A stretch of 64,000 nt of DNA from DASXIF01 sp036498145 (GCA_963708625.1 CAVPSV010000004.1:992001-1056000), one strand, 5' to 3'. Shown: positions 1 to 9,563, counted from the first letter of the stretch. Notes: generated from the sequence alone by a model not told the origin. Made by a program: numbers and translations.

Positions 1-61
1 CGCCGACGGCGCCGATGGTGAACAACGCTGCGCTGAGCACCAGGTAGTAGGTGGGCGTCAC
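1..61 (-). CDS. nuoK: NADH-quinone oxidoreductase subunit K, 5' end only
   Basis: The first 20 codons of a gene that runs off the window edge. The start is a GTG whose first base pair overlaps the nuoJ stop (GTGA overlap), and the peptide begins with a TPTYYLVLSAALFTIGAVG-like membrane segment typical of NuoK. NuoK is one of the antiporter-like/small membrane subunits of respiratory complex I. Its position directly after nuoJ is the conserved order. Confidence 0.85.
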   Translation of the reverse strand, partial: MTPTYYLVLSAALFTIGAVG

Positions 62-840
62 GGACGCAGCCCTCCTTCGCGATTCTCCAGTTCCCGACGG
101 GTCATGCCCGCCGGTGTCGACGCCATCACGGACTCGGTTGAGATAGAGCCGTCGGGCAGCAACGCCGGGGTGCCGACGGCGTCGTGCGCGGCGAGTACAC
201 CCGGTCCCGGCAGCGGTTGTGGCCGGCCGGAGCGGATGCGCTCGCGGGCGATCGACTTCTGCGTGCGCCGCGGCCCTTCCGGCTCCACGTGCGCCAAGAC
301 CATCGCGCCGACCGCCGCCACGATCAGCAGCGCCGAGGTGAGTTCGAATGCGAACAGGTACTTGGTGAACAGCAGGTAGGCGATCCCGTTGACGTTGCCA
401 CCATTGGCGTTCGGCCCGTCCAGGTTCACCGGTCGGCCACCGCCGTTGCGGAACGCACGGCCGACCGAGATCGCGACCAGCAGCGCGAATGCGATCCCGA
501 ACAGCGCCGCCGCCCAGCGTTGGCCGCGCAGGTTCTCGACGAGGGAGTCCGATGCGTCCCGGCCGACAAGCATGAGCACGAACAGGAACAGGATCATGAT
601 GGCGCCGGTGTAGACGATGATCTGCACCAGCCCGAGGAACGGGCCCTGTTCGATCAGGTAGAACATGCCGAGCGAGCCCATGGTCGCGACGAGCGACAGT
701 GCCGAGTGCACTGCGTTGCGCAGCAGCACCATGCCGATGGCGCCGGCCAGCGAGATCGGGCCGAGGATCCAGAACGCGACGGCCTCGCCGAGTGGCACCT
801 GGCCGTTGTTCAGCTCGCTGGCGAGCACCAGTGCGCTCAT
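58..840 (-). CDS. nuoJ: NADH-quinone oxidoreductase subunit J
   Basis: Membrane subunit of the proton-pumping type I NADH dehydrogenase. The 260-residue product has about five hydrophobic helices in the first 190 residues (ILGPISLAGAIGMVLLRNAV, then the IIVYTGAIMILFLFVLMLVG helix that carries the conserved flexible segment of NuoJ). A hydrophilic tail of about 75 residues, rich in R, E and P, follows and is longer than in enterobacterial NuoJ; such tails are usual in actinobacteria. It lies 27 bp after nuoI and overlaps nuoK by 4 bp, so translation is probably coupled. Confidence 0.93.
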   Translation of the reverse strand: MSALVLASELNNGQVPLGEAVAFWILGPISLAGAIGMVLLRNAVHSALSLVATMGSLGMFYLIEQGPFLGLVQIIVYTGAIMILFLFVLMLVGRDASDSLVENLRGQRWAAALFGIAFALLVAISVGRAFRNGGGRPVNLDGPNANGGNVNGIAYLLFTKYLFAFELTSALLIVAAVGAMVLAHVEPEGPRRTQKSIARERIRSGRPQPLPGPGVLAAHDAVGTPALLPDGSISTESVMASTPAGMTRRELENREGGLRP

Positions 841-867
841 CGCCAGCCTCCTTGCGCCGCATCTCGG

Positions 868-1497
868 CTAGCCATGGTGCTGCCCGACCTCGATGGCGGT
901 GCCGGTGATCGGGCGCCCGGCCACGTTGGCGATGCTCTGCGGCTCACCCTCGGACAGTGGCGCCTGCGACTCGACGGTGTAGTAGTCCTTCTCGTCGTCG
1001 CCCAGCCGCATCGGGTGCGGCGGCGCCTCCATGCCGGGCAGCAACGGAGCCATCAACTGCTCCTTGGTGTAGATGAGCTCCTGCCGGTTGTCCAGGGCGA
1101 GCTCGTACTCGTTGCTCATGGTCAGCGACCGGGTGGGACAGGCCTCGATGCACAGGCCGCAGAAGATGCAGCGCAAGTAGTTGATCTGGTACACCGCGCC
1201 GTAGCGCTCACCCGGCGAGTAGCGCTCCTCGTCGGTATTGTCGCCGCCCTCGACGTAGATCGCATCCGCTGGGCACGCCCAGGCGCAGAGTTCGCAACCG
1301 ACGCACTTCTCCAGCCCGTCCGGGTGCCGGTTCAGCACGTGCCTGCCGTGATATCTCGGCGCCGGCGGATAGAAGTCGAACGGGTATTCCTGCGTGAACA
1401 CCTTCTTGAACATGGTGGCGAAGGTGAGCCCGAACCCCTTGGCGAATCCAAGCGGGCTGCCGCTCGGTTCGTCTAATTGCTCAGCCATTGCCGTCAT
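868..1497 (-). CDS. nuoI: NADH-quinone oxidoreductase subunit I (2x[4Fe-4S])
   Basis: Electron-transfer subunit of complex I in the peripheral arm, passing electrons toward cluster N2 in NuoB. Two classical ferredoxin motifs are visible: CVGCELCAWACP at about residues 63-74 and CIFCGLCIEACP at about 111-122, giving clusters N6a and N6b. The N-terminal stretch KGFGLTFATMFKKVFTQEYP is the usual membrane-contact segment. The 209-residue length is normal for actinobacteria. The start overlaps the 3' end of nuoH by 17 bp; an in-frame ATG three codons downstream (MAEQ) is equally possible. Confidence 0.95.
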   Translation of the reverse strand: MTAMAEQLDEPSGSPLGFAKGFGLTFATMFKKVFTQEYPFDFYPPAPRYHGRHVLNRHPDGLEKCVGCELCAWACPADAIYVEGGDNTDEERYSPGERYGAVYQINYLRCIFCGLCIEACPTRSLTMSNEYELALDNRQELIYTKEQLMAPLLPGMEAPPHPMRLGDDEKDYYTVESQAPLSEGEPQSIANVAGRPITGTAIEVGQHHG

Positions 1498-2821
1498 CCT
1501 CCGGAAGTTCGGACGCTCGTGCGGGAATTGCCGGCCCCGGGCTCACCGACGCGGTCGCCATCCGCATCGGGGCCGGTACCACCAGGTCCCGTGGCGGGAT
1601 CGGGAACGCGGGCGAGAGTTCGGCCTCTTCGCGATCCTCGTCCGCCAGCTGTTCGGCACGGCGGGCAACATGGGAGTCCCACATCATCAGCGCCGGGACG
1701 ACCACCAGCAGCAGCGTCAGCGCGAGCGGCACACCGGTCGCCTTCCACGCGGGCCAACCCCGGTCGCGCAGCACGTGGATCGAGGTCACCGCCAAGATCC
1801 ACACCAGGCTGATCGGGATGAGCACCTTCCAGCCGAAGTGCATGAACTGGTCGTACCGCAGCCGGGGCAACGTGCCGCGCAGCCAGATGAACACGAAGAT
1901 GCCGATGACGATCTTGGCGACGAACCAGAGGATCGGCCACCAGCCGGTGTTCGCGCCATGCCACAGCGACAGCGGCCAGGGGGCGCGCCAACCGCCGAGG
2001 AACAGCGTGGTCGCCAACGCGCAGACGGTAACCATGTTGATGTACTCGGCCAGGAAGAACATCGCGAACTTGAACGACGAGTACTCGGTATGGAACCCGC
2101 CCACCAGTTCCGACTCCGCCTCGGGCAGGTCGAACGGCGCCCGGTTGGTCTCGCCGACCACCGCGATCGCGTAGATGCAGAACGAGATGAACAGCGGGAT
2201 CACGTTCCACAGATGCCGTTGACTGCCGACGATCTGCGAGGTGGACATGCTGTTGGCGAACAGGAACACCGCGACCATGGACAGACCCATGGCCACCTCG
2301 TAGGAGATCATCTGCGCGGCCGAGCGCAGCCCGCCGAGGAGCGGGTACGTCGAACCGGACGCCCAGCCCGACAGCACGATGCCGTAGATGCCGAGCGCCG
2401 AGCACGCGAACACCACCAGCACGCCGACGGGCAGATCCGTCAGCTGCAACGCGGTGCGGTGACCGAACATAGACACCTGCGGCCCGAACGGAATCACCGA
2501 GAACGCCAGGAACGCGGGCACGGCGGACAGGATGGGCGCGAGGAAGTACACCGGCTTGTCCGCGAGCAGCGGGATGATCTCTTCCTTGAACGCCAGCTTG
2601 ACGCCGTCGGCCAGCGATTGCAGCGACCCGCGCGGGCCGACCCGGTTCGGACCGATCCGGTTCTGCATGCGGGCCACGGCCTTGCGCTCGAACACGATGG
2701 AGAACAGCGTCATCACGACGAGGAACGCGAACACGGCGACGACCTTGATGATGACCAGCCAGAACGGCTGATCCCCGAAGCCGGGCAGGTTCTGCGTCGC
2801 GGCAACGACGACGTTGCTCAT
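1481..2821 (-). CDS. nuoH: NADH-quinone oxidoreductase subunit H
   Basis: Membrane subunit that forms much of the quinone-binding chamber of complex I. The product is 446 residues with eight or more transmembrane helices. Recognisable NuoH blocks are RMQNRIGPNRVGPRGSLQSL (about residues 45-64), GETNRAPFDLPEAESELVGG near the middle, and the RYDQFMHFGWKVLIPIS segment. A charged C-terminal tail of about 70 residues extends beyond the helices. The ATG start overlaps the nuoG stop by 4 bp. A later fragment with a similar fold (29476-30438) belongs to the hydrogenase-like operon, so the window encodes two NuoH-type proteins. Confidence 0.95.
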   Translation of the reverse strand: MSNVVVAATQNLPGFGDQPFWLVIIKVVAVFAFLVVMTLFSIVFERKAVARMQNRIGPNRVGPRGSLQSLADGVKLAFKEEIIPLLADKPVYFLAPILSAVPAFLAFSVIPFGPQVSMFGHRTALQLTDLPVGVLVVFACSALGIYGIVLSGWASGSTYPLLGGLRSAAQMISYEVAMGLSMVAVFLFANSMSTSQIVGSQRHLWNVIPLFISFCIYAIAVVGETNRAPFDLPEAESELVGGFHTEYSSFKFAMFFLAEYINMVTVCALATTLFLGGWRAPWPLSLWHGANTGWWPILWFVAKIVIGIFVFIWLRGTLPRLRYDQFMHFGWKVLIPISLVWILAVTSIHVLRDRGWPAWKATGVPLALTLLLVVVPALMMWDSHVARRAEQLADEDREEAELSPAFPIPPRDLVVPAPMRMATASVSPGPAIPARASELPEDDGNG

Positions 2822-5277
2822 GCGCCACCTCCATCGACCGCGTTGCCGGCGCCGAGGACCGGCGGTGCGTCGGAGTTCGTCAGCGTGACCACCGATCCGT
2901 TGCCGGCACCGAGGACCGAGCGAACCCCGCGCCCCGGCGCGTTGGTCGGCACCCACACCACGGCGTCGTCGATCTCGCCGATCTCGACGGGCAACACCAG
3001 CGCGCCGCGGTCGGTGGAGACGCTCACATGCCCGCCAGCCGCGAGCCCGAGCTGCGCCGCGGTGGCCGCACTGAGCACGGCCCGGGCCGGCTTCGCGGTG
3101 CCGGCGAGGTAGTCGTCGCCGACCTGCATCCGACCGCCGTCGAGCAGCTCGGTCCAGGTGGCGAGCAGCGCCTGGCCGGTGCCCGGCTGCGCCGGTTGTG
3201 CCGCGGGCACGGCGGGCGCGGCAGGCCGCTTGCCCGGGGTGCTCAGCGCAACCAGCTCGGCGCGGGTGACGCCGATGGAGGGCAGCCCCAGGTCGACGTC
3301 GAGTTCCTCGGCGAGCGCATGCAGCACCCGACCGTCGGAGATCGCGCCGGTGTTGGCGATGGTCAGGTCGAACGGACGGCGACGGCCTTCCCAGTCCACG
3401 AACCGGCCGGCCTTCTCCGCCGGCGGCGCCACCGGCAGCACTACGTCGGCCCGGTCGGTCACGGCACTGGCGCGGATCTCCAGGCTGACGATGAACCCGG
3501 CGCGTTCCAGCGCCGTGGCCGCCAGCGCCGGGTCGTCCACATCGGCGGGATCGACGCCGCCGATCACGAGCGCGGCCAGCGAGCCGTCGCAGACCGCCTG
3601 CAGGATCCCGTGCGTGTCGCGCCCGGGCGAGTCCGGCAGGGTGGCACCCCAGAGCCGCTCCACCTCGGCGCGCGCCGATGCGTCGGCAACCAGCCGCCCG
3701 CCCGGCAACATGTTCGGCAGCACGCCCGCATCGACCGCACCGCGCTCGCCGGCCCGCCGCGGCACCCAGGCCACAGCCGCGCCGGTGCGCTCGGCCAGCG
3801 CGGCAACCGCGCTCAGCGCGCCGCCCGAGGTGGCCAGCCGTTCACCGGCCAGGATGACCGAGCCGTCGGCAGATAGCGCCTGCACGACAGCGGCGTCGAG
3901 TGCGTTCAGCGCCGCCGCCTCGCCGCCGGGCAGTGCCGTGACCAGCGTCCCGTCGAGCTTGCGCAGCCCGGGCGAGGCGAGCGGACCTACCGACCACACC
4001 GCCATGGCGCCGGTCCGGGTCGCCTTGCGCATGCGCAGGAAGACGATCGGCGACTCATCCTCGGGCTCGAAACCGACCAGCAGCACCGCGGGCGCGCGCT
4101 CGAGCGAGGCGTAGGAGACGTGGCCGGGCGTCATGCCGGCGACGTGCGAGGCGATGAAGTCCAGCTCCTCCGCGCTGCCCGGCCGTGCGCGCATGTCGAT
4201 GTCATTGGTGCACAGCGCGAGGCGGGCGAACTTCGCGTAGGCGTAGGCGTCCTCCTCGGTGAGGCGCCCACCCGGCAGCACGCCGACGCCGCCGCGGTCG
4301 ACGGCCTCGCTCAACCCGGTGGCGGCGCGCGCCAATGCGTCCGGCCAGCTCACCGGCACCAGCTGACCGTGCTCGTCGCGGGCCAGCGGAGTGGTCAGCC
4401 GGTCCGCCTGGGTGGCGTTGTGGAACGCCCAGCGCCCCTTGTCGCAGTTCCACTCCTCGTTGACGTCCGGATCGAACCCTGCGAGCCGCCGAGTGATCTT
4501 GCCGCGGCGCCAGTCCGAGCGCATCGAACACCCGGAGGAGCAGTGCTCGCACACCGAGTCGGTGGACATCAGGTCGAACGGCCGCGCCCGGAACCGGTAG
4601 GACGCGCCGGTGAGCGCGCCGACCGGGCAGATCTGCACGGTGTTGCCGGAGAAGTACGACTGGAACGGCTGCTCGTCGCTGGTGCCGATCTGCTGAAGTG
4701 GTCCGCGTTCGAGCAGTTCGATGAACGGGTCGCCGGCGATCTGTTCGGAGAAGCGGGTGCAGCGCTGGCACAGTACGCACCGCTCCCGATCCAGCAGCAC
4801 GTTCGAGGAAATGGCAACAGGCTTCGGGAAGGTGCGCTTGGTCTCGTGGAAGCGCGAGTCGGCCCGGCCGTTGCTCATGGCCTGGTTCTGCAGCGGGCAC
4901 TCGCCACCCTTGTCGCAGATCGGGCAGTCCAGCGGGTGGTTGATCAGCAGCATTTCCATCACGCCCTGCTGCGCCTTGTCGGCGACCACGGAGGTGAGCT
5001 GCGTCTTGATCACCATGCCGGGCATCACGGTGGTGGTGCAGGACGCCGCGGGCTTCGGCATGCCGCGGCCGTTGCCCATATCGGTGACCTCCACCAGGCA
5101 CTGACGGCACGCGCCGGCCGGCTCCAGCAGCGGGTGGTCGCAGAACCGAGGGATCGCCACGCCCAGCTGCTCGGCCGCGCGGATGATCAGCGTCCCCTTC
5201 GGCACCGAGATCTCGACATCGTCGATGGTGACGGTGACGAGGTCTTCCTTGGCGGGCGCGTCGTCGACAGCGGTCAT
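2818..5277 (-). CDS. nuoG: NADH-quinone oxidoreductase subunit G
   Basis: Large Fe-S subunit of the complex I peripheral arm (819 residues). From the N-terminus: a 2Fe-2S ferredoxin domain (CDHPLLEPAGACRQC, C at about 100), a His-ligated 4Fe-4S segment with CPICDKGGECPLQ, a second 4Fe-4S pair with CVLCQRC and CPVGALT, then the molybdopterin-oxidoreductase-like domain that begins with the CEHCSSGC motif. This domain is enzymatically inert in complex I. A C-terminal aspartate-decarboxylase-like fold is expected. The start chosen is MTAVDDAPAKED, because the open frame upstream runs into nuoF. Confidence 0.95.
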   Translation of the reverse strand: MTAVDDAPAKEDLVTVTIDDVEISVPKGTLIIRAAEQLGVAIPRFCDHPLLEPAGACRQCLVEVTDMGNGRGMPKPAASCTTTVMPGMVIKTQLTSVVADKAQQGVMEMLLINHPLDCPICDKGGECPLQNQAMSNGRADSRFHETKRTFPKPVAISSNVLLDRERCVLCQRCTRFSEQIAGDPFIELLERGPLQQIGTSDEQPFQSYFSGNTVQICPVGALTGASYRFRARPFDLMSTDSVCEHCSSGCSMRSDWRRGKITRRLAGFDPDVNEEWNCDKGRWAFHNATQADRLTTPLARDEHGQLVPVSWPDALARAATGLSEAVDRGGVGVLPGGRLTEEDAYAYAKFARLALCTNDIDMRARPGSAEELDFIASHVAGMTPGHVSYASLERAPAVLLVGFEPEDESPIVFLRMRKATRTGAMAVWSVGPLASPGLRKLDGTLVTALPGGEAAALNALDAAVVQALSADGSVILAGERLATSGGALSAVAALAERTGAAVAWVPRRAGERGAVDAGVLPNMLPGGRLVADASARAEVERLWGATLPDSPGRDTHGILQAVCDGSLAALVIGGVDPADVDDPALAATALERAGFIVSLEIRASAVTDRADVVLPVAPPAEKAGRFVDWEGRRRPFDLTIANTGAISDGRVLHALAEELDVDLGLPSIGVTRAELVALSTPGKRPAAPAVPAAQPAQPGTGQALLATWTELLDGGRMQVGDDYLAGTAKPARAVLSAATAAQLGLAAGGHVSVSTDRGALVLPVEIGEIDDAVVWVPTNAPGRGVRSVLGAGNGSVVTLTNSDAPPVLGAGNAVDGGGA

Positions 5278-5279
5278 GG

Positions 5280-6569
5280 TCAGTGCGCTCCTGCCATCGC
5301 GCGAGCCCCGGTGAAGGGGCAGCCCCGCCCGTCCAGGTGCGCCCGATACTCGTCGCGGAAGTACTTGATCGAGGACGACACCGGGCTGGTCGCGCCGTCG
5401 CCGAGCGCGCAGAACGATCGGCCGTTGATGTTGTCGGAGAGGTCGAGCAACGTGTCGAGATCCTCCTCGGTGCCGGCGCCGGATTCGAGCCGCTCGTACA
5501 CGCCGACGTACCAGTACGTGCCTTCTCGGCACGGCGTGCACTTGCCACACGACTCGTGCTCGTAGAACTGGCTCCACTTCTGCACGGCGCGCACCACGCA
5601 GTCGTCCTCATCGAAGATCATCAGAGCGGACGTGCCGTTCATCGAGCCCGCCTTGACCGCAGCGTCGAAGTCGAGCGGAGTGTCCAGATGCTCCTGGGTG
5701 AACAACGGCGTGGACGAACCACCCGGGGTCCAGAACTTGAGGTCCTTGCCCCGGCTCATGCCGCCGGCCAGCGCCAGCAGCTCCCGCAGCGTGGTGCCCA
5801 TCGGTGCCTCGTACTGCCCCGGCCGGACCACCCGGCCGGACAGCGAGTACATGTTCGGGCCGGGCGAGCCCTCTGGGCCCATCGCCTTGAACCACTCCGC
5901 GCCGCCGAGCACGATGTAGGGCACGCTGGCGAGCGTGCCCACGTTGTTGACGACCGTCGGGGCGTCATAGAGGCCGTTGGTGGCGGGGAACGGCGGCTTG
6001 AGTCGCGGCTGGCCGCGCTTGCCCTCGAGCGAGTCGAGCAGGGCCGTCTCCTCGCCGCAGATGTAGGCGCCGGCGCCCGCGTGCACGGTGATGTCGCAGG
6101 CCGCGCCCGACCCCAGGATGTTCTCGCCCAGGTAGCCCTTCGCCCGCGCCTCCTGCACCGCCGCGGTGACCCGCCGGATCGCGTGCACGGCCTCGCCCCG
6201 GATGTAGATGAACGCACGCTGCGCCCGCACGGCGTAGCAGGCGATGATCACGCCCTCGATCAGCGAATGCGGGTCGTTCATCATCAACGGCAGGTCGCGA
6301 CAGGTACCCGGCTCGCCCTCGTCCGCGTTCACCACGACGTAGTGCGGCTTGCTGTCGTTCTGCGGGATGAACTGCCACTTCATGCCGGTGGGGAAACCTG
6401 CGCCGCCGCGGCCGCGCAGGTTCGACTCCTTGACCCGCGCGATCAGCTCGTCCGGCTGCATGGCCAGCGCCTTACGCAGGCCCGCATAGCCGTCCAGACG
6501 CTCGTAGTTATCGATCTTCCACGGCGCGTCGGTGCCGAAGCGCTTGGTGAGCACGGGGGTCAGGGTCAT
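5280..6569 (-). CDS. nuoF: NADH-quinone oxidoreductase subunit F (NADH/FMN site)
   Basis: The NADH- and FMN-binding subunit of complex I. Visible motifs are the glycine-rich FMN/NADH loop LRGRGGAGFPTGMKW (about residues 51-65), VVNADEGEPGTCRD, GAGAYICGEETALLDSLEG, and the C-terminal 4Fe-4S (N3) motif ESCGKCTPCREG with a distal CALGDGAT cysteine. The 429-residue length is normal. The ATG overlaps the nuoE stop by 4 bp, and two bases separate it from nuoG. Confidence 0.96.
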   Translation of the reverse strand: MTLTPVLTKRFGTDAPWKIDNYERLDGYAGLRKALAMQPDELIARVKESNLRGRGGAGFPTGMKWQFIPQNDSKPHYVVVNADEGEPGTCRDLPLMMNDPHSLIEGVIIACYAVRAQRAFIYIRGEAVHAIRRVTAAVQEARAKGYLGENILGSGAACDITVHAGAGAYICGEETALLDSLEGKRGQPRLKPPFPATNGLYDAPTVVNNVGTLASVPYIVLGGAEWFKAMGPEGSPGPNMYSLSGRVVRPGQYEAPMGTTLRELLALAGGMSRGKDLKFWTPGGSSTPLFTQEHLDTPLDFDAAVKAGSMNGTSALMIFDEDDCVVRAVQKWSQFYEHESCGKCTPCREGTYWYVGVYERLESGAGTEEDLDTLLDLSDNINGRSFCALGDGATSPVSSSIKYFRDEYRAHLDGRGCPFTGARAMAGAH

Positions 6570-7507
6570 TGCGCGTCCTTCTTGCCCTCGGTCTCCGACG
6601 TGTGCAGCGGCGCGTCGTGCGAGCTGGTCGGCTGAGCCGCCGCACTGGTGGCCGCCGAACTCGTGCCTGCCGAACCCGTCTGCGCTGAACTCGTCTGCGC
6701 TGAACTCGTCTGCGCTGAACCGGCGGACGAGCCGTCGTGTGCCGCCGCGTAGGACGGTGCGCTCTCACCGCGCTGCAACGCGAGCTTGACGCCGACCTCC
6801 GTGGGTTCGCCGGTCGCCGGCGAGTCGAGCGCCAGCGTCTGGTCGGTGTGGAACCCGGCGATCTGCCGCTCGATCTCGCGGAACGAGCAGATCGGCGCAC
6901 CCCGGTTCGGCAGCGGGCGTTCACCGGCGCGCAACTTCGCCACCAACTGCTGCGCCGAGTCGGTCGTCTGGTTGTCGAAGAACTCGTAGTTGACGGTGAC
7001 CACCGGCGCGTAGTCGCATGCGGCGAGACACTCGGCGTGCTCCAGCGTGATCGAGCCGTCCGCTGTGGTCTGGTTGTCACCGACGCCGAGGGTCTCGCGC
7101 AGCGAGGCGAAGATCTCGTCACCGCCGACCATGCCGCACAGCGTGTTGGTGCACACGCTGACCAGGTACTCGCCGGTCGGCGTGCGCTTGAACATGGTGT
7201 AGAACGTGACGACCGCCGCCACCTGTGCCTTGGTCAGCTCGAGCATGTCCGCGCAGAATGCGATCCCGTCCGCAGTGACGTGACCCTGTACCGACTGGAC
7301 CAGGTGCAGCATCGGCAGCAGCGCGGATCGGCTCTGCCCAGCGGGATAGCGCGCCATCAACTCCGCGGCCTCGGCGCGCGTCTGCTCGTCGAAGACGTTG
7401 GGATCACCCGGGCGGTCCAGGTTCACCACCGTGGTACGGAAATGCTGCCGCTCGGCCAGGCCGGCGGGCACGTGTGCGGTGCTCGAAGGCTGCGTCACCG
7501 GTCGCAC
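6566..7507 (-). CDS. nuoE: NADH-quinone oxidoreductase subunit E with Ser/Thr/Ala-rich tail
   Basis: Thioredoxin-like 2Fe-2S subunit (cluster N1a) that works with NuoF. The four ligands are visible in CTNTLCGMVGG and AECLAACDYAP. The conserved domain ends near residue 245 of 313. The rest is a low-complexity tail of S, T, A, Q and G encoded partly by a 15-bp tandem DNA repeat (6681-6720), which is not part of the family fold. The start is a GTG and the gene overlaps nuoD by 13 bp. A GTG three codons in (VTQPSS) is an alternative start. Confidence 0.94.
   Translation of the reverse strand: MRPVTQPSSTAHVPAGLAERQHFRTTVVNLDRPGDPNVFDEQTRAEAAELMARYPAGQSRSALLPMLHLVQSVQGHVTADGIAFCADMLELTKAQVAAVVTFYTMFKRTPTGEYLVSVCTNTLCGMVGGDEIFASLRETLGVGDNQTTADGSITLEHAECLAACDYAPVVTVNYEFFDNQTTDSAQQLVAKLRAGERPLPNRGAPICSFREIERQIAGFHTDQTLALDSPATGEPTEVGVKLALQRGESAPSYAAAHDGSSAGSAQTSSAQTSSAQTGSAGTSSAATSAAAQPTSSHDAPLHTSETEGKKDAQ
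6681..6720. repeat. 15-bp tandem repeat inside nuoE
   Basis: The unit TGCGCTGAACTCGTC occurs twice in full and then as a 10-bp partial copy, with more degenerate copies just upstream. It is in frame (15 bp = 5 codons) and encodes the SAQTS repeats of the NuoE tail, so copy-number change would not break the gene. Confidence 0.85.
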
Positions 7508-8817
7508 CCGCCCATCACCGGATCGATGGAGGCGACCGACGCGATGACGTCGGCCACCAGACCACCGATCGCGAGCGTCGCGGTGGCTTGCAGGTTGATG
7601 AACGACGGCTCACGGAAATGCACTCGGTACGGCCGGGTGCCGCCGTCGCTGATCACGTGCGCGCCGAGTTCACCGCGTGGCGACTCGATCGCGGTGTAGA
7701 CCTGACCGGCCGGCACGCGGAACCCCTCTGTGACGAGTTTGAAGTGGTGGATCAGTGCCTCCATCGAGGTGCCCATGATGTGGTGCACATGCTCGAGGGA
7801 GTTACCCAGACCGTCCGGGCCGAGCGACAGCTTTGCCGGCCAGGCGATCTTCGGGTCGTCCACCATGGTCGGTCCCGGCTCCAGGCGGTCGAGCACCTGC
7901 TCGACGATCTTCAGTGACTCCCACATCTCAGCCACCCGCACCACGAACCGCGACCAGCTGTCGCCGCGATCATCGGTGGGCACGTCGAAGTCGAATGTCT
8001 CGTAACCGAGGTATGGCTCGGTCTTGCGCAGATCCCACGGCAGGCCGGCGGCCCGCAGCAGCGGGCCGGTGATGCCGAGGGACAGGCAGCCCTCGATGCC
8101 GATCCAGCCGACGTCTTTGAGCCGATTCACCCAGATCGGCTGCCCGCGCAGCAGCATGTCCACGCCGTGCAGTTCCTGGCGCATCTCCTTGATCCACTCG
8201 CGGATCTTGCCGGGCGCCTCCGCGGTGAGGTCCTGAGCCACTCCGCCGGGGCGGATGTAGGCGTGGTTCATGCGCAGCCCGGTGATCATCTCGAAGATGT
8301 CCAGGCATCGCTCGCGGGCGCGGAAGCCGTTCGTCATCGCGGTCAGCGCGCCGAGTTCCATGCCGCCGGTGGCCAGCCACACCCAGTGCGAGGACAGCCG
8401 GTTGATCTCCATCATCAGCACCCGGATCAGCTGCGCCCGCGGTGGTGCCTCGATCCCGAGCAACCGCTCGACACTCAGGCAGTACGCCGTCTCGTTGAAG
8501 AACGGCGACAGGTAGTCGGCTCGGGTGAGAAAGGTGACGCCCTGGGTCCAGTTGCGGAATTCGGTGTTCTTCTCGATACCGGTATGCAGATATCCGACCA
8601 CCACGCGGGCATCGGTGACCGTCTCGCCGTCCAGTTCCAGCACCAACCGCAGCACGCCGTGCGTGGACGGGTGCTGCGGTCCCATGTTCAGCACCAGGCG
8701 CTCGTCGGTCTCGGCAGCGTCGGCATGCAGCACCTGATCCCAGTCGCCGCCGGAGAGGTTGTATACACGCCCCTCGGTGGTGCGCCGGTACGGCGCGTAG
8801 GCGTCGGTGTCGCTCAT
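7495..8817 (-). CDS. nuoD: NADH-quinone oxidoreductase subunit D
   Basis: The 49-kDa quinone-site subunit of complex I (440 residues), related to the large subunit of [NiFe] hydrogenases but without the metal cysteines. Family blocks include NMGPQHPSTHGVLRLVLELDG near residue 45 (with the conserved HPSTHG loop), YLHTGIEKNTE, and GGMELGALT. The gene overlaps nuoC by 4 bp. This is the housekeeping paralogue; a divergent relative lies at 32694-34202. Confidence 0.96.
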   Translation of the reverse strand: MSDTDAYAPYRRTTEGRVYNLSGGDWDQVLHADAAETDERLVLNMGPQHPSTHGVLRLVLELDGETVTDARVVVGYLHTGIEKNTEFRNWTQGVTFLTRADYLSPFFNETAYCLSVERLLGIEAPPRAQLIRVLMMEINRLSSHWVWLATGGMELGALTAMTNGFRARERCLDIFEMITGLRMNHAYIRPGGVAQDLTAEAPGKIREWIKEMRQELHGVDMLLRGQPIWVNRLKDVGWIGIEGCLSLGITGPLLRAAGLPWDLRKTEPYLGYETFDFDVPTDDRGDSWSRFVVRVAEMWESLKIVEQVLDRLEPGPTMVDDPKIAWPAKLSLGPDGLGNSLEHVHHIMGTSMEALIHHFKLVTEGFRVPAGQVYTAIESPRGELGAHVISDGGTRPYRVHFREPSFINLQATATLAIGGLVADVIASVASIDPVMGGCDR

Positions 8818-9563
8818 CGGTACTCCCTCCGCTCGTCGGGCGGCGGAATGGTGGCGCCCTTGTACTGCACCGGGATGCCGCCGAGCGGGTAGTCCTTGCG
8901 TTGCGGGTGCCCGTCCCAGTCGTCGGGCATCATGATCCGCGTCAACGCGGGGTGGCCTTCGTAGACGATGCCGAGCAGGTCGTAGGTCTCGCGCTCCTGC
9001 CAGTCGGCCGTGGGGTACAGCGGAGTCAGCGACGGCACGACCGGGTCGTCGACGGTGACGGCAACCTCCAGCCGGATCCGTCGCCGGTAGGTCATCGAGG
9101 TGAGGTGCGCGACCGAGTGCAGCCGGGTGTGCTCACGGCCGAGGTAGTCGACGCCGGACACGCTCGAGCACAGTTCGAACCGCAGCGCCGGGTCGTTGCG
9201 CAGCGCGGTGGCGATGCCGATCAAGTGGTCGCGATCCAGGTGCAGGGTGAGCTCGCCGCGGTCGACGACCACCTTGCTGACCGCCGTGTCGAACGCCGGG
9301 TACGCGGCGTGGAGCGCGTCGACCACCTCGTCGAAATAGCCGCCATAAGGCCGTTCGGCCGCGGGCTCGACCCAGGGGGTGCGGACCAGGCCGCCGTACC
9401 CGCTGGTGTCGCCGGATCCGGTGACGCCGAACATGCCGCCTGGCGCGATCGGTGCGGGCGCGTCGGCCGAATCGCCGGGGTCCGGCGTGGTGTCGACGAT
9501 GTTGGCGGCCCGCTGCTCCGGTGCGGAGTCGGCGGGCACCGGCCGCTCTACAGGTCCGCTCAT
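8814..9563 (-). CDS. nuoC: NADH-quinone oxidoreductase subunit C
   Basis: Peripheral-arm subunit of complex I (30-kDa family). The conserved C-terminal half carries ERETYDLLGIVYEGHPALTR followed by MPDDWDGHPQRKDYPLGG, the NuoC signature that packs against NuoD. The first 90 residues are a low-complexity, Pro/Asp-rich extension usual in actinobacterial NuoC. A 117-bp gap separates its start from nuoB. That gap holds no gene I can recognise, and it contains two similar CTC/GCTCGC-rich stretches. Confidence 0.93.
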   Translation of the reverse strand: MSGPVERPVPADSAPEQRAANIVDTTPDPGDSADAPAPIAPGGMFGVTGSGDTSGYGGLVRTPWVEPAAERPYGGYFDEVVDALHAAYPAFDTAVSKVVVDRGELTLHLDRDHLIGIATALRNDPALRFELCSSVSGVDYLGREHTRLHSVAHLTSMTYRRRIRLEVAVTVDDPVVPSLTPLYPTADWQERETYDLLGIVYEGHPALTRIMMPDDWDGHPQRKDYPLGGIPVQYKGATIPPPDERREYR

